Shown piece by piece: positions 9,569 to 18,011 of a stretch of DNA of 64,000 nt (positions within the stretch are counted from its first letter, which is position 1; every line of letters begins with the position of its first letter). Below the pieces are notes generated by a model. That model was not told the DNA's origin. It saw only the letters and a list, made by a program, of their open reading frames with translations, and searched no databases. A program made the position numbers and the translations under genes. The stretch is from Aeromonas jandaei (GTDB lineage Bacteria > Pseudomonadota > Gammaproteobacteria > Enterobacterales > Aeromonadaceae): assembly GCF_037890695.1 (NCBI RefSeq), contig NZ_CP149571.1:69501-133500 (forward strand), read 5' to 3'.

Positions 9569-10338
9569 ACCTGACCACTTACTACATCGCCTTCAAGAGC
9601 ATTCTGGCCAAAGAGGTGAGCCGCTTTACCCGGATCTGGATCCAGACCCTGGTGCCGCCCGCCATCACCATGAGCCTCTACTTCGTCATCTTCGGCAACC
9701 TGATCGGTTCGCGCATCGGTGACATGGGCGGCTTCACCTACATGGAGTTCATCGTGCCCGGCCTCATCATGATGTCGGTGATCACCAACTCCTACTCCAA
9801 CGTCGCTTCCTCCTTCTTCAGCGCCAAGTTCCAGCGCAACGTCGAGGAGCTGCTGGTGGCGCCGGTGCCCAACTACGTCATCATCGCGGGCTACGTGGGC
9901 GGTGGCGTAGCCCGCGGCCTCTGCGTCGGCCTCATTGTCACCCTGGTGTCGCTCTTCTTCGTGCCGCTGCAGATCCACCACCTGTTCAGCGTCTGCGTCA
10001 CCGTGCTGCTGACCGCCATCCTCTTCTCGCTGGGTGGCCTCATCAACGCGGTGTTTGCCAAAACTTTCGACGACATCAGCATCATCCCCACCTTCGTGCT
10101 GACGCCGCTCACCTATCTGGGCGGAGTGTTCTACTCCATCAGCCTGCTGCCCCCCTTCTGGCAGGGGGTCTCCCAGGTGAACCCCATCATCTACATGGTG
10201 AACGCGTTCCGTTACGGCTTCCTCGGTATCTCCGACGTGCCGCTCGGCACCGCCTACCTCATCATCATCGGCTTCATCGTGGCTCTCTACGCTCTGGCCT
10301 GGTGGCTTATCTCGCGCGGCACCGGTCTGCGCCACTGA
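9565..10338 (+). CDS. yadH: ABC-2 type transporter permease YadH
   Basis: Membrane partner of YadG, 257 residues with about six transmembrane helices. Typical ABC-2 features are the N-terminal amphipathic segment, TLVPPAITMSLYFVIFG, FVVPGL-type IVPGLIMMSV and LTPLTYLGGVFYSI. It matches E. coli YadH over the full length. The pair is widely conserved but its substrate has not been settled. A terminator follows immediately. Confidence 0.92.
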   Translation: MNLTTYYIAFKSILAKEVSRFTRIWIQTLVPPAITMSLYFVIFGNLIGSRIGDMGGFTYMEFIVPGLIMMSVITNSYSNVASSFFSAKFQRNVEELLVAPVPNYVIIAGYVGGGVARGLCVGLIVTLVSLFFVPLQIHHLFSVCVTVLLTAILFSLGGLINAVFAKTFDDISIIPTFVLTPLTYLGGVFYSISLLPPFWQGVSQVNPIIYMVNAFRYGFLGISDVPLGTAYLIIIGFIVALYALAWWLISRGTGLRH

Positions 10339-10348
10339 TGACCAGAAC

Positions 10349-10373
10349 GGGCACCTCGCGGTGCCCTTTTTTT
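10349..10373 (+). terminator. Terminator of yadGH
   Basis: GGGCACC and GGTGCCC around a 4-nt loop, followed by seven T. Confidence 0.88.
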
Positions 10374-10486
10374 ATTCCCCCTGTAGCCCCTTAAACCTGC
10401 CAGCCCCCTTCGCAATAACCTGCCTGTTATTAAGGCTTTACCTGACACCTTGTGATCCACCGCAATTTTCGAATTACCCCCAAAGG

Positions 10487-10492
10487 TATAAT
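10487..10492 (+). promoter_or_regulatory. Candidate -10 element for the yjiM operon
   Basis: A consensus TATAAT lies about 75 bases before yjiM. No good -35 hexamer is visible at the usual distance, so an activator may be needed. The remaining intergenic DNA (10374-10564) shows no other feature. Confidence 0.45.
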
Positions 10493-10564
10493 TCTCGCGG
10501 TTGGATGTGCCGTCATTGATGGAGCATCTGTCTCTTCATTTCTCTCATCAGGGCAGGATCGCCT

Positions 10565-11716
10565 ATGTCACTTATCACCGAGTTGCCAGCCATTTTCGAT
10601 AGTTTTTCAGATGCCCGTCGTCAGGGCTTTCTGGCTGTGATGGCACTCAAGGAGCGACAGATCCCCCTAGTCGGCACCTACTGCACCTTTATGCCGCAGG
10701 AGGTGGCGATGGCCGCCGGCGCCGTGGTGGTCTCGCTCTGCTCCACCAGCGACGAGACCATCGAGGAGGCCGAGAAAGACCTGCCCCGCAACCTCTGCCC
10801 GCTGATCAAGAGCAGCTACGGGTTCGGCAAGACCGACAAGTGCCCCTACTTCTACTTCTCCGATCTGGTGGTAGGTGAAACCACCTGCGACGGCAAGAAG
10901 AAGATGTACGAGTACATGGCCGAGTTCAAACCGGTGCATGTGATGCAGTTGCCCAACCGCGCCGATGACGAGGCCTCCCGCACCCTGTGGCGCAGCGAGA
11001 TTGTCCGCTTCAAGGAGTTGCTGGAGCAGCAGTTCGGCAAGCCCATCAACGAGCAGGCGCTGCGCGACGCCATCGTGCTGAAGAACCGCGAGCGCCGCGC
11101 GCTGGCCGATTTCTACCGGCTGGGTCAGCTCAACCCGCCGGCGCTGAGCGGCACCGACCTGCTCAAGGTGGTCTATGGCGCCACCTTCCGCTTCGACAAG
11201 GAGCAGCTCATCAGCGAGCTGCAGGAGATGACCCGCCGCATCAAGGCCGAGTACGCCGACGGCAAACGGCTCGATGCCCGTCCGCGCATCCTCATCACCG
11301 GCTGTCCCATCGGCGGCGCCGCCGACAAGGTGGTGCGCCTCATCGAGGAGCACGGTGGCTGGGTGGTGGGCTACGAGAACTGCACTGGCGCCAAGGCAAC
11401 CGAGCAGTGCGTCAGCGAAGAGGGTGACCCGTTCGATGCGCTGACCGACAAGTATCTGGCCATCGGCTGCTCCTGCATCTCCCCCAACCACCAGCGCATG
11501 AATCTGCTGAGCCAGATGGTGGAGGAGTATCAGGCAGACGGGGTGATCGATGTGATCCTGCAGGCCTGCCACACCTATGCGGTAGAGTCGCTCGCCATCA
11601 AGCGTCACGTGCGCGATCGCCACGGCATCCCCTACATGGCGGTCGAGACCGACTACTCCAGCGCCGACAAGGGACAACTGGCCACCCGGCTGGCCGCCTT
11701 TATCGAAATGCTGTGA
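10565..11716 (+). CDS. yjiM: Double-cubane / 2-hydroxyacyl-CoA dehydratase D-like protein YjiM
   Basis: Member of the HgdB/BadE family that holds an Fe-S cluster and receives electrons from an ATP-driven activator. The 383-residue protein is nearly collinear with E. coli Yji[70 protein letters not shown] and [10 protein letters not shown]. The many conserved cysteines resemble double-cubane cluster proteins, which reduce small molecules with ATP. The physiological substrate is unknown. The activator gene yjiL follows 9 bases after the stop. Confidence 0.88.
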   Translation: MSLITELPAIFDSFSDARRQGFLAVMALKERQIPLVGTYCTFMPQEVAMAAGAVVVSLCSTSDETIEEAEKDLPRNLCPLIKSSYGFGKTDKCPYFYFSDLVVGETTCDGKKKMYEYMAEFKPVHVMQLPNRADDEASRTLWRSEIVRFKELLEQQFGKPINEQALRDAIVLKNRERRALADFYRLGQLNPPALSGTDLLKVVYGATFRFDKEQLISELQEMTRRIKAEYADGKRLDARPRILITGCPIGGAADKVVRLIEEHGGWVVGYENCTGAKATEQCVSEEGDPFDALTDKYLAIGCSCISPNHQRMNLLSQMVEEYQADGVIDVILQACHTYAVESLAIKRHVRDRHGIPYMAVETDYSSADKGQLATRLAAFIEML

Positions 11717-11725
11717 GGAGGCGCC

Positions 11726-12508
11726 GTGTCACTCTCCATCGGGATTGACTCGGGCTCCACCGCGACCAAGGGGATCCTGTTCGACAGCCGGGATGGCGGG
11801 CGCATCGTCCGCCGTTTTCTGGTGCCGACCCCCTTTCGTCCGCTGGCTGCCATCGAGCAAGGCTGGGAGGAGCTCTCGGCCGATTTGCCAGAGCGCCCCC
11901 ACCTGACCCTGACCGGCTATGGCCGGGATCTGGCGTCGTTCGCCGATCGCCGGGTTACCGAGATCTCCTGCCATGGGCTGGGGGCTCGCCTGCTCTGCCC
12001 GTCGGTACACACCGTCATCGACATCGGCGGGCAGGACAGCAAGGTGATCCAGCTCGATAGCGACGGCAACCTCACCGACTTTTTGATGAACGACAAGTGC
12101 GCCGCCGGTACCGGTCGCTTTCTCGAGGTGATCACCCGTACTCTGGGAGCTCGGGTCGAGCAAATCGACGAGCTGTTGGAGGGCGCAGAGCCCCACGATA
12201 TCAGCAGCATGTGCACCGTGTTTGCCGAATCGGAGGCGATCAGCCTGCGCTCGGCGGGCATTCCCGCCGAGTCGATCCTGGCCGGCATCGTCCGCTCTAT
12301 GGCCCGGCGCAGTGCCAACTTTATCGGCCGCCTCGGCGCCAGACCGAGCGTGCTCTTTACCGGCGGCGTCAGCCACTGCGCCACCTTCCGCCACTATCTG
12401 GCCGAAGGGTTGGGCTGCGACGTGGCCACCCATCCGGACGCCCAGTTTGCCGGTGCGTTGGGGGCCGCCCTGTTCGGTGCCCGAGCCAGCACGGGAGGCA
12501 AATCATGA
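11726..12508 (+). CDS. yjiL: ATP-dependent activator of YjiM (BadF/HgdC family)
   Basis: ASKHA-fold ATPase with an inter-subunit [4Fe-4S] cluster that injects low-potential electrons into its partner. It has 260 residues. SIGIDSGSTATKG is phosphate loop 1 and VIDIGGQDSKVIQ loop 2. The cluster cysteines lie in NDKCAAGTGRFLE and SMCTVFAESE, and LFTGGVSHC is near the end. The start is GTG after GAGGAGG. It matches E. coli YjiL. The stop overlaps the next gene. Confidence 0.9.
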   Translation: MSLSIGIDSGSTATKGILFDSRDGGRIVRRFLVPTPFRPLAAIEQGWEELSADLPERPHLTLTGYGRDLASFADRRVTEISCHGLGARLLCPSVHTVIDIGGQDSKVIQLDSDGNLTDFLMNDKCAAGTGRFLEVITRTLGARVEQIDELLEGAEPHDISSMCTVFAESEAISLRSAGIPAESILAGIVRSMARRSANFIGRLGARPSVLFTGGVSHCATFRHYLAEGLGCDVATHPDAQFAGALGAALFGARASTGGKS

Positions 12509-12813
12509 ATCAGGAGTTTCTCTACCTGTTCCACTCCACCCTCGGCACAGTCAGACTGCGCAAGCGGCTGGAGCAGCACGGTCAGTCGTTTCGGGTCTGC
12601 GACGTGCCGCGCCTGCTTAGCGCCGGCTGTGGCCTCGCCATTCGCCTCCACTGTCTGCCAGACGAGTGGCAACAGTGGTGCCAGCACGGCGAAACCGCCG
12701 CCGTCTTTCGCTGCGAAGCGGACGGCGACTATCAGGAGCTGGCCCGCTATCCGGCCGATAGTCAGGACATGGCGAAGCAAACGCCTGTGGCTGGCAGTCG
12801 GAGTCATGGATGA
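12505..12813 (+). CDS. DUF3343 family protein (putative Se/S carrier-like)
   Basis: Small cytoplasmic protein of 102 residues. The first part, YLFHSTLGTVRLRKRLEQHG.., then VPRLLSAGCGLAIRL, has the form of DUF3343: FHST near the start and SxxCGLA(L/I)R in the middle with one conserved cysteine. The family has been described as a putative Se/S carrier, but no reaction is established. ATGA overlap with yjiL and the next gene, plus a GGGAGG site, place it inside the yjiML operon. The region after residue 75 is not conserved to my eye. Confidence 0.72.
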   Translation: MNQEFLYLFHSTLGTVRLRKRLEQHGQSFRVCDVPRLLSAGCGLAIRLHCLPDEWQQWCQHGETAAVFRCEADGDYQELARYPADSQDMAKQTPVAGSRSHG

Positions 12814-13247
12814 TAAAGAGCTATCCCATGGCCGTTTATCTGCGCATGCTGGCCAATCTGGCGCTGGGGGGATTCTTCCTCGCCTCCGCCGGGTTCAAGC
12901 TGGCCTCCCCCGCCCTGTTCATCGATCAGATCGGCGCCTTTGGCCTGATCTGGCCACCGTTGCTTCCACTCGCCGCCTGGGGGCTGATTGCCCTTGAGCT
13001 ATGCGCCGGGCTTGCAGTCATCGCCAACCGGCGCTGGGGATTGTGGCTGGTGATCGGGCTGCTCGCCCTGTTTATTCCGGTGTTGGGCTATGGCGTTGCC
13101 ATCGGGCTCGACATCTCTTGCGGCTGTCTGGGCAGGGCTGATCTCAGCTCGTTGCCGGAGGCCATTGTGCGGGATCTGCTGCTACTGACGCTTGCGGGCG
13201 CCCTGCTGCGAACTTCCCGCCCCGTTTTTCCCGTACTAAAGGAGTAG
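12810..13247 (+). CDS. MauE/DoxX-like four-helix membrane protein
   Basis: Integral membrane protein of 145 residues with four hydrophobic helices. It starts LRMLANLALGGFFLASAGFK and carries SCGCLGRAD after helix 3. This CGC(F/L)G pattern is typical of MauE and related DoxX-like proteins tied to disulfide or thiol handling. A start at 12810 overlaps the DUF3343 stop (ATGA); MAVYLR at 12828 is an alternative. In this operon it sits between a putative S/Se carrier and a rhodanese lipoprotein, so a thiol/sulfur role is an inference. Confidence 0.65.
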   Translation: MIKSYPMAVYLRMLANLALGGFFLASAGFKLASPALFIDQIGAFGLIWPPLLPLAAWGLIALELCAGLAVIANRRWGLWLVIGLLALFIPVLGYGVAIGLDISCGCLGRADLSSLPEAIVRDLLLLTLAGALLRTSRPVFPVLKE

Positions 13248-13251
13248 TGAC

Positions 13252-13778
13252 ATGATGACATTGCGATCCCGCACTCTGCTGGCCTCGCTGATCGCCGCCA
13301 GCTTTGCCCTCGCGGGCTGTGGCGACAACCAGTTCGAGCAGGAGGTGAAGCTTGAGCAATCGGCTGTGCAGCTGGCACAGGAGGCGCAGCAGGGGGCTAT
13401 CAGCTGCTGACCGTGGCCGAGCTGAAAACCCGGATGGACAAGGGCGAGGAGCTGGTGATCATCGACACCATGCCCTATGAGGACTCCTACAAGAAGGAGC
13501 ACATCCCGGGCGCCAAGAACTTTGCCTTCGTGAAAGAGGCGAAAGCGGGCGACAACTGGAGCGAGATTGTCGAGGGAAGCGGTACACCGGAGCAGTTCCA
13601 GGCGCTGCTGGGTGAAGACAAAGCTCGCCCCGTGGTGATCTACTGCGGCTTCGTCAAGTGCGGCCGCAGCCACAACGCCGCCGCCTGGGCTGTCAATCAG
13701 GGCTATCAACAGGTCTATCGGGTGCCGGGTGGCATCTTCGCCTGGAAAGGCGCCGGCTACCCCGTCACGGCCGAGTAA
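13252..13778 (+). pseudogene. Rhodanese-domain lipoprotein gene, split by a frameshift in a G run
   Basis: From ATG 13252 the frame encodes a lipoprotein signal peptide (lipobox LAGC, Cys23) and about 30 residues of mature linker. It then stops at 13408-13410. The downstream rhodanese domain is open in another frame and reads back without a break into GYQLLTVAELK. The two join if the run GGGGG at 13392-13396 had six G. The inferred intact protein would be about 175 residues, anchored in the outer membrane. The cause may be a sequencing error, a fixed mutation, or slippage at the G run. Confidence 0.72.
13413..13778 (+). CDS. Rhodanese-like domain (C-terminal part of the split lipoprotein)
   Basis: Open frame of 121 residues from GTG 13413 holding a single rhodanese domain. 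Typical features are VIIDTMPYEDSYKKEHIPGA, the active-site loop YCGFVKCGRSHNAA with a presumed persulfide Cys, and a C-terminal GGIFAWKGAGYPV. Without the upstream lipoprotein signal this piece would be cytoplasmic, and no good ribosome site precedes the GTG. It is best read as the distal part of the frameshifted gene starting at 13252. Confidence 0.75.
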   Translation: MAELKTRMDKGEELVIIDTMPYEDSYKKEHIPGAKNFAFVKEAKAGDNWSEIVEGSGTPEQFQALLGEDKARPVVIYCGFVKCGRSHNAAAWAVNQGYQQVYRVPGGIFAWKGAGYPVTAE

Positions 13779-13794
13779 CCCGACCTTTCGCCCC

Positions 13795-13822
13795 AAAAAA
13801 GAAGCCCGCAACTGCGGGCTTC
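13795..13822. terminator. Bidirectional terminator between the yjiML operon and tcyP
   Basis: GAAGCCCGCA-AC-TGCGGGCTTC (13801-13822). Six A on the left give a U run for the minus strand. Confidence 0.8.
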
Positions 13823-13842
13823 TCTCATTTCGATGCTGGCAG

Positions 13843-15213
13843 TCAGCTGGCGACTCGGGACGCTTCGCCTTGTGCGACATCGCTCTGCGCCTGTTCGCCA
13901 AGCAGGCGCTTGGTGATCATCGCCGCCATGATGGAGCCGTTGACGTTGAGAGCGGTACGGCCCATGTCCACCAGCGGCTCGATGGCGATCATCACCCCCA
14001 CCAGCGCGATGGGGAAGTTGAGGGTGGAGAGCACGATCAGCGCGGCGAAGGTGCCGCCACCGCCGACGCCAGCCACCCCGATGGAGCCCAGCGCAATCAC
14101 CGGCAGCAAAGTCAGCAAGAACAGGGGATCAAACGGGTTGATACCGAGCATGGGGGCAATCATCGCCACCATCATGGCCGGATAGATACCGGCGCAGCCG
14201 TTCTGGCCGAGGTTGGCACCGAACGAGGCGGCAAAGTTGGCGATGCTGGAGGGCACCCCAAGACGCTGCTGGGTCTCGATGCTGAGCGGAATGGACGCCG
14301 CGCTGCTGCGGGAGATAAAGGCGAAGGTGAGCACGCCCCACACTTCCCGCAGATAGTGCAGCGGGTTCTGGCCGATCAGCAGCAGGATCACCATGTGCAC
14401 GGCAAACATCGCCAGAATGGCGACGTAGCAGACCAGAATAAAGCCGAGCAGGCTGAGGATCTCGCTCAGCGGATAGTGGGCCACCACCCGGGCGATCAGC
14501 GCCATCACGCCATAGGGGGTGAGCGCAATCACCACCCGCACCATTTTCATCACCCACAGTTGCAGGGTGTCGATGGCCACGGCGGCGCGAGCACCAGCCT
14601 CTGGATGCTCCGCCTTCAACTGCAGCAGGGCAACCCCGGCCAGCACGGTGAAGATCACCACCCCGATCACCGAGAGACCGCGGCTACCCGCCATATCGGC
14701 GGCAAAGTTGGTGGGCACCAGCGAGAGCAGCAGGGCCGGCAGGGTCTGGGCACTGTCGATGGTACTCATGCTCTGTTGCAGCGCAGCCGTGTCGCTGCCG
14801 TGGCTCAGCAGCCCCTCGGCAGTGAGACCACTCAGATGGGTCACCGTCATCCCCACCACACCGGCGATCATCACCAGCGTCAGCATGGAGCCGATCAGCA
14901 CGGCGCTGATCTTGCCGAGGGACTGGGCCTGCTCCAGCTTGTTGATTGCAGAAAGGATCGAGGTGAACACCAGCGGCATCATCACCACCTTGAGCAGGCT
15001 GACATAGCCGCCGCCGATGATATTGACCCACTCCAGGGTCTGCTGGACGCCGGCATCATCGGCACCCCAGCCCAGTTGCAGAGCCAGCCCGAACAGGGCG
15101 CCAAACAGCAGACCCGCAAGCACCTTGCGCGAGAGCGGCAACCCGGAGGGTAACCGGGTGAGAGCAAAACAGAGCAGACAGAAAACAAGCGATGCAATCA
15201 GGACAAACATCAT
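13843..15213 (-). CDS. tcyP: L-cystine/sulfur-compound:proton or sodium symporter (TcyP family)
   Basis: Dicarboxylate/amino acid:cation symporter (DAACS) family transporter of 456 residues with about eight helices plus re-entrant loops. It is closest in pattern to E. coli TcyP (YdjN), which imports L-cystine. Diagnostic stretches are MMPLVFTSILSAINKLE, TFAFISRSSAASIPL (the serine-rich re-entrant loop), FAASFGANLGQNGCAGIYPAM and EPLVDMGRTALNVNGS. It is transcribed alone towards the yjiML operon. Confidence 0.87.
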   Translation of the reverse strand: MMFVLIASLVFCLLCFALTRLPSGLPLSRKVLAGLLFGALFGLALQLGWGADDAGVQQTLEWVNIIGGGYVSLLKVVMMPLVFTSILSAINKLEQAQSLGKISAVLIGSMLTLVMIAGVVGMTVTHLSGLTAEGLLSHGSDTAALQQSMSTIDSAQTLPALLLSLVPTNFAADMAGSRGLSVIGVVIFTVLAGVALLQLKAEHPEAGARAAVAIDTLQLWVMKMVRVVIALTPYGVMALIARVVAHYPLSEILSLLGFILVCYVAILAMFAVHMVILLLIGQNPLHYLREVWGVLTFAFISRSSAASIPLSIETQQRLGVPSSIANFAASFGANLGQNGCAGIYPAMMVAMIAPMLGINPFDPLFLLTLLPVIALGSIGVAGVGGGGTFAALIVLSTLNFPIALVGVMIAIEPLVDMGRTALNVNGSIMAAMITKRLLGEQAQSDVAQGEASRVAS

Positions 15214-15317
15214 GAATACCTGTAGCGGCCATCAGGCCGAGAGTGGATTGAAACAAAGGAGGATGCGGGCAGGGCCGCAGAACAAAACGCCGGGATGCAG
15301 GAGAGTGCAGGCGTGAA

Positions 15318-15348
15318 AAAGCAGCGGACGCCCGGGAAGGCGTCCGCT
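15318..15348 (-). terminator. Terminator of the ABM monooxygenase gene
   Basis: On the minus strand AGCGGACGCC and GGCGTCCGCT (15339-15348 / 15323-15332) are followed by GCTTTTTC. The leader up to tcyP (15214-15317) shows nothing else clear. Confidence 0.72.
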
Positions 15349-15362
15349 GACAATCGGGGGAA

Positions 15363-15713
15363 TTACTTCTTTACGGGGGCGTCGTACTGTTCAGGTTCGT
15401 CGCTATAGACGCAGACGTTCCACTTGGCAGCCAGGCCATCGTCGGCCAGACAGTAACGCTCGAAGAAAGCCTTGATCTCGGCGCGCTGGCAGTGCGCCTC
15501 GAAAGAGGCCATATCTTGCCAAATCTCGTTGAACACGATGGGGAAGCTCTCCCCCTCGGCAAACGGGCTGGCGATGTGGCGGGTTACCCGATATTGCAGG
15601 CAGCCATCCTCACGCAGGGTGTTGGGCTCGAGTGCCTGCAACACCTGAAACAGGGCCTGCTCCTGACCGGCTTTCGGCAGGAATTGGGCGATGCAATAAA
15701 CCTTCTTGGACAT
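15363..15713 (-). CDS. Antibiotic biosynthesis monooxygenase (ABM) domain protein
   Basis: Small cytoplasmic protein of 116 residues with a ferredoxin-like ABM fold. It shows CIAQFLPKAGQEQAL, then LEPNTLREDGCLQYRV with the usual acidic/Gly block, FNEIWQDMASFEAHCQ and a C-terminal strand. Such proteins are often called quinol monooxygenases (YgiN type), but activity varies and cannot be read from sequence. An AGGAGGATC-type ribosome site precedes the start. It lies just downstream of panC on the same strand. Confidence 0.7.
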   Translation of the reverse strand: MSKKVYCIAQFLPKAGQEQALFQVLQALEPNTLREDGCLQYRVTRHIASPFAEGESFPIVFNEIWQDMASFEAHCQRAEIKAFFERYCLADDGLAAKWNVCVYSDEPEQYDAPVKK

Positions 15714-15737
15714 GAGATCCTCCTGTGGGCGACTCGC

Positions 15738-16595
15738 TCAGGCTTGCTGTAGCGTGACCACCCGGTTGTCGATAAGACGGGCCTTGCCGAGATAAGCAGC
15801 CATCAGGATCACCAGCTGCTCGCTCTCGTCGGTAGCCGCTTCGAGGTTGGCAGCATCGACGATGTCGATGGCATCGGTGCGAAAACCGGCGTTGTCGAGG
15901 CGCTGGCTGGCCTGCGCCACCAGCGACGGCAAGTGGTGATCACCCGCTTCGATCTGCTCGGCGATCCAGTTCATGGTGCGCGCCAGCTCGGGGGCAATGG
16001 CCCGCTCGGTGGCGGTCAGGTAACCGTTGCGCGAAGAGAGCGCCAGCCCGTCTTCGGCCCGCACGGTGGGCACGCCGACGATCTCGATGGGCATCGCCAT
16101 GTCGGCCACCATCTTGCGAATGAGCGCCAGCTGCTGGTAATCCTTCTGGCCAAAGCAGGCCACATCCGGCTGAACCAGATTGAACAGCTTGGTGACGACA
16201 GTGCTGACCCCGCGGAAGTGACCCGGACGCAGCGCCCCCTCCAGCAGATTGGAGAGACCCGGCACCTCGACGAAGGTCTGGCTGGCCAGCCCCTGCGGAT
16301 ACATGATCTCCGGGGTCGGGGTGAACACCATATCGACCCCGGCAGCTTCCAGCGCAGCGCAATCCTGCTCCAGAGTGCGCGGGTAGTTGGCAAGATCCTC
16401 GGCCTTGTCGAACTGCATAGGGTTGACGAAGATGCTGACCACCACCTTTTCGGCGTGGCTGTGCGCCTCCTTCACCAGCGTCAGGTGGCCCTGATGCAGA
16501 TTGCCCATGGTGGGCACGAATGCGATGGCACGCCCTTCACGGCGCCATTGAGAGATCTGCTCACGCAGAGCGGCAGGATTGTTAACAACCAACAT
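15738..16595 (-). CDS. panC: Pantothenate synthetase
   Basis: Joins pantoate and beta-alanine with ATP to make pantothenate. It has 285 residues. [14 protein letters not shown] holds the HIGH-like nucleotide motif, FVNPMQFD and [19 protein letters not shown] are substrate-binding blocks, and ALSSRNGYL is the KMSKS-like loop. It is the last gene of folK-panB-panC. A G/C-rich hairpin at 16661-16678 between panB and panC may partly attenuate transcription. Confidence 0.96.
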   Translation of the reverse strand: MLVVNNPAALREQISQWRREGRAIAFVPTMGNLHQGHLTLVKEAHSHAEKVVVSIFVNPMQFDKAEDLANYPRTLEQDCAALEAAGVDMVFTPTPEIMYPQGLASQTFVEVPGLSNLLEGALRPGHFRGVSTVVTKLFNLVQPDVACFGQKDYQQLALIRKMVADMAMPIEIVGVPTVRAEDGLALSSRNGYLTATERAIAPELARTMNWIAEQIEAGDHHLPSLVAQASQRLDNAGFRTDAIDIVDAANLEAATDESEQLVILMAAYLGKARLIDNRVVTLQQA

Positions 16596-16699
16596 CGGCA
16601 GTTCACCTTCAGATGAATCAAAAAGATACGGGTTACATCAGCCTGACAGGATGACGAAACGGGGGCACTGGCCCCCGCTCTCATCGATAGGGCATCACA

Positions 16700-17494
16700 T
16701 CAGTTGAAGCAGTGTTCCGGGCCGGGGAAGCTCCCCTCGCTCACCTGCTGCACATAGAGGCGCACGGCGGCACGCACGTCGCCGGTCTCGGCCAGAAAGT
16801 TCTTGGTGAACTTGGGCACATAGCCGGAGGTGACGCCAAAGGCGTCGTGCATCACCAGAATCTGACCATCGGTCGCGGGGCCGGCACCGATGCCGATCAC
16901 CGGGATGCGCAGCGCCTTGCTGATCCGCTCGGCCAGCGCACTGGGTACGCACTCGAGCACCAACAGCTGGATACCGGCCGCCTGCAGCTCGAGGGCCTGA
17001 CGGTAGATCTCCTGGGCCTGAAACTCGTCGCGCCCCTGCACCTTGAAGCCGCCAAAGACGTGGACGGATTGCGGGGTGAGGCCGAGGTGACCGCACACCG
17101 GCACCCCGTTGCGGGTGAGATGGCGGATGGAGTCGCAGAGCCAGTCGCCCCCTTCCATCTTGACCATGCGGGCACCGGCTGCCATCAGGCGGGCGGCGTT
17201 CTGGTAAGTCTGCTCGGGGGTGGCGTAACTCATGAAGGGCATGTCGGCGATGATCAGCGCATTGCTGGCACCGCGAGCCACACAGCGGGTGTGATAGACC
17301 ATCTCATCCATGTTGACCGCCAGGGTATCCTGACCCCCTTGCAGCACCATGCCCAGCGAATCGCCGATGAGCAGCACATGGGCCCCCTCGTCATCGAACA
17401 ACTTGGCAAAAGTGGCATCATAGGCGGTGATGGCGGTGAACTTTTGACCATCCTGCTTCATCTTCAGCAGGCTGGCGGTGGTGATCTTGCTCAT
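16700..17494 (-). CDS. panB: 3-methyl-2-oxobutanoate hydroxymethyltransferase
   Basis: First committed step of pantothenate synthesis: transfers a hydroxymethyl group from methylene-THF to alpha-ketoisovalerate. It has 264 residues. [13 protein letters not shown] holds the Mg-binding Asp, then [19 protein letters not shown] and the catalytic-Glu region LVLECVP, followed by [17 protein letters not shown]. The start codon overlaps the folK stop by 4 bases and is preceded by AGGAG, supporting coupled translation. Confidence 0.96.
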   Translation of the reverse strand: MSKITTASLLKMKQDGQKFTAITAYDATFAKLFDDEGAHVLLIGDSLGMVLQGGQDTLAVNMDEMVYHTRCVARGASNALIIADMPFMSYATPEQTYQNAARLMAAGARMVKMEGGDWLCDSIRHLTRNGVPVCGHLGLTPQSVHVFGGFKVQGRDEFQAQEIYRQALELQAAGIQLLVLECVPSALAERISKALRIPVIGIGAGPATDGQILVMHDAFGVTSGYVPKFTKNFLAETGDVRAAVRLYVQQVSEGSFPGPEHCFN

Positions 17495-18000
17495 AAAGGC
17501 TCCTGTACGTCTGCACTCGGCGCAATGATGGCGAGATCATTGCCCGGGCAGCGGGCAACCAGTTGTGCGAGCGGGGTGCCGCAGGGCAGCACCAGAGCGG
17601 GCGCGATTTCGGCCAGGGGCAGCAGCACGAACTCCCGCTCCTTCATGCCGTAATGGGGAACGATCAGGCGCTCGTGGTTGATCACCTGATCGCCAAAGAG
17701 CAGCAGATCGAGATCCAGGGTTCTCGGCCCCCACCGCTCCTCTTTGCGCACACGTCCCTGTTCCAGCTCGATTTTTTGTAGTTGATCCAGCAGCGCCAGC
17801 GGCGTCAGCCGGGTGTTGAGCCGGGCCACGGCATTGACGTAGTCCGGCTGATCAGCAGGCCCCATGGGGCGGCTGCTGTAAAACGACGAGGCCTGCACCA
17901 GCACAGATTCCGGCAAGGTCGCCAGCGCGGCGACCGCGCGGCGCGCCTGACCGAGCGGGTCAGACAGGTTGGAACCAATGGCGATGAAGACCTCGGTCAT
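17491..18000 (-). CDS. folK: 6-hydroxymethyl-7,8-dihydropterin pyrophosphokinase
   Basis: Folate pathway enzyme transferring pyrophosphate from ATP to hydroxymethyl-dihydropterin. [12 protein letters not shown] is the N-terminus, QPDYVNAVA and [15 protein letters not shown] hold the HPPK signature with two Mg-binding Asp, and [16 protein letters not shown] follows. The ATG at 18000 matches the E. coli N-terminus (169 residues). An in-frame GTG at 18015 overlaps the pcnB stop and is possible. The gene lies tightly behind pcnB, as in E. coli. Confidence 0.94.
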   Translation of the reverse strand: MTEVFIAIGSNLSDPLGQARRAVAALATLPESVLVQASSFYSSRPMGPADQPDYVNAVARLNTRLTPLALLDQLQKIELEQGRVRKEERWGPRTLDLDLLLFGDQVINHERLIVPHYGMKEREFVLLPLAEIAPALVLPCGTPLAQLVARCPGNDLAIIAPSADVQEPL

Positions 18001-18011
18001 CACGTCTGTGA

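Noticed and set aside
13729..15153. 474-codon open frame antisense to tcyP
   Set aside because: His/Gly/Gln-rich shadow of a membrane transporter with clear DAACS motifs on the other strand.
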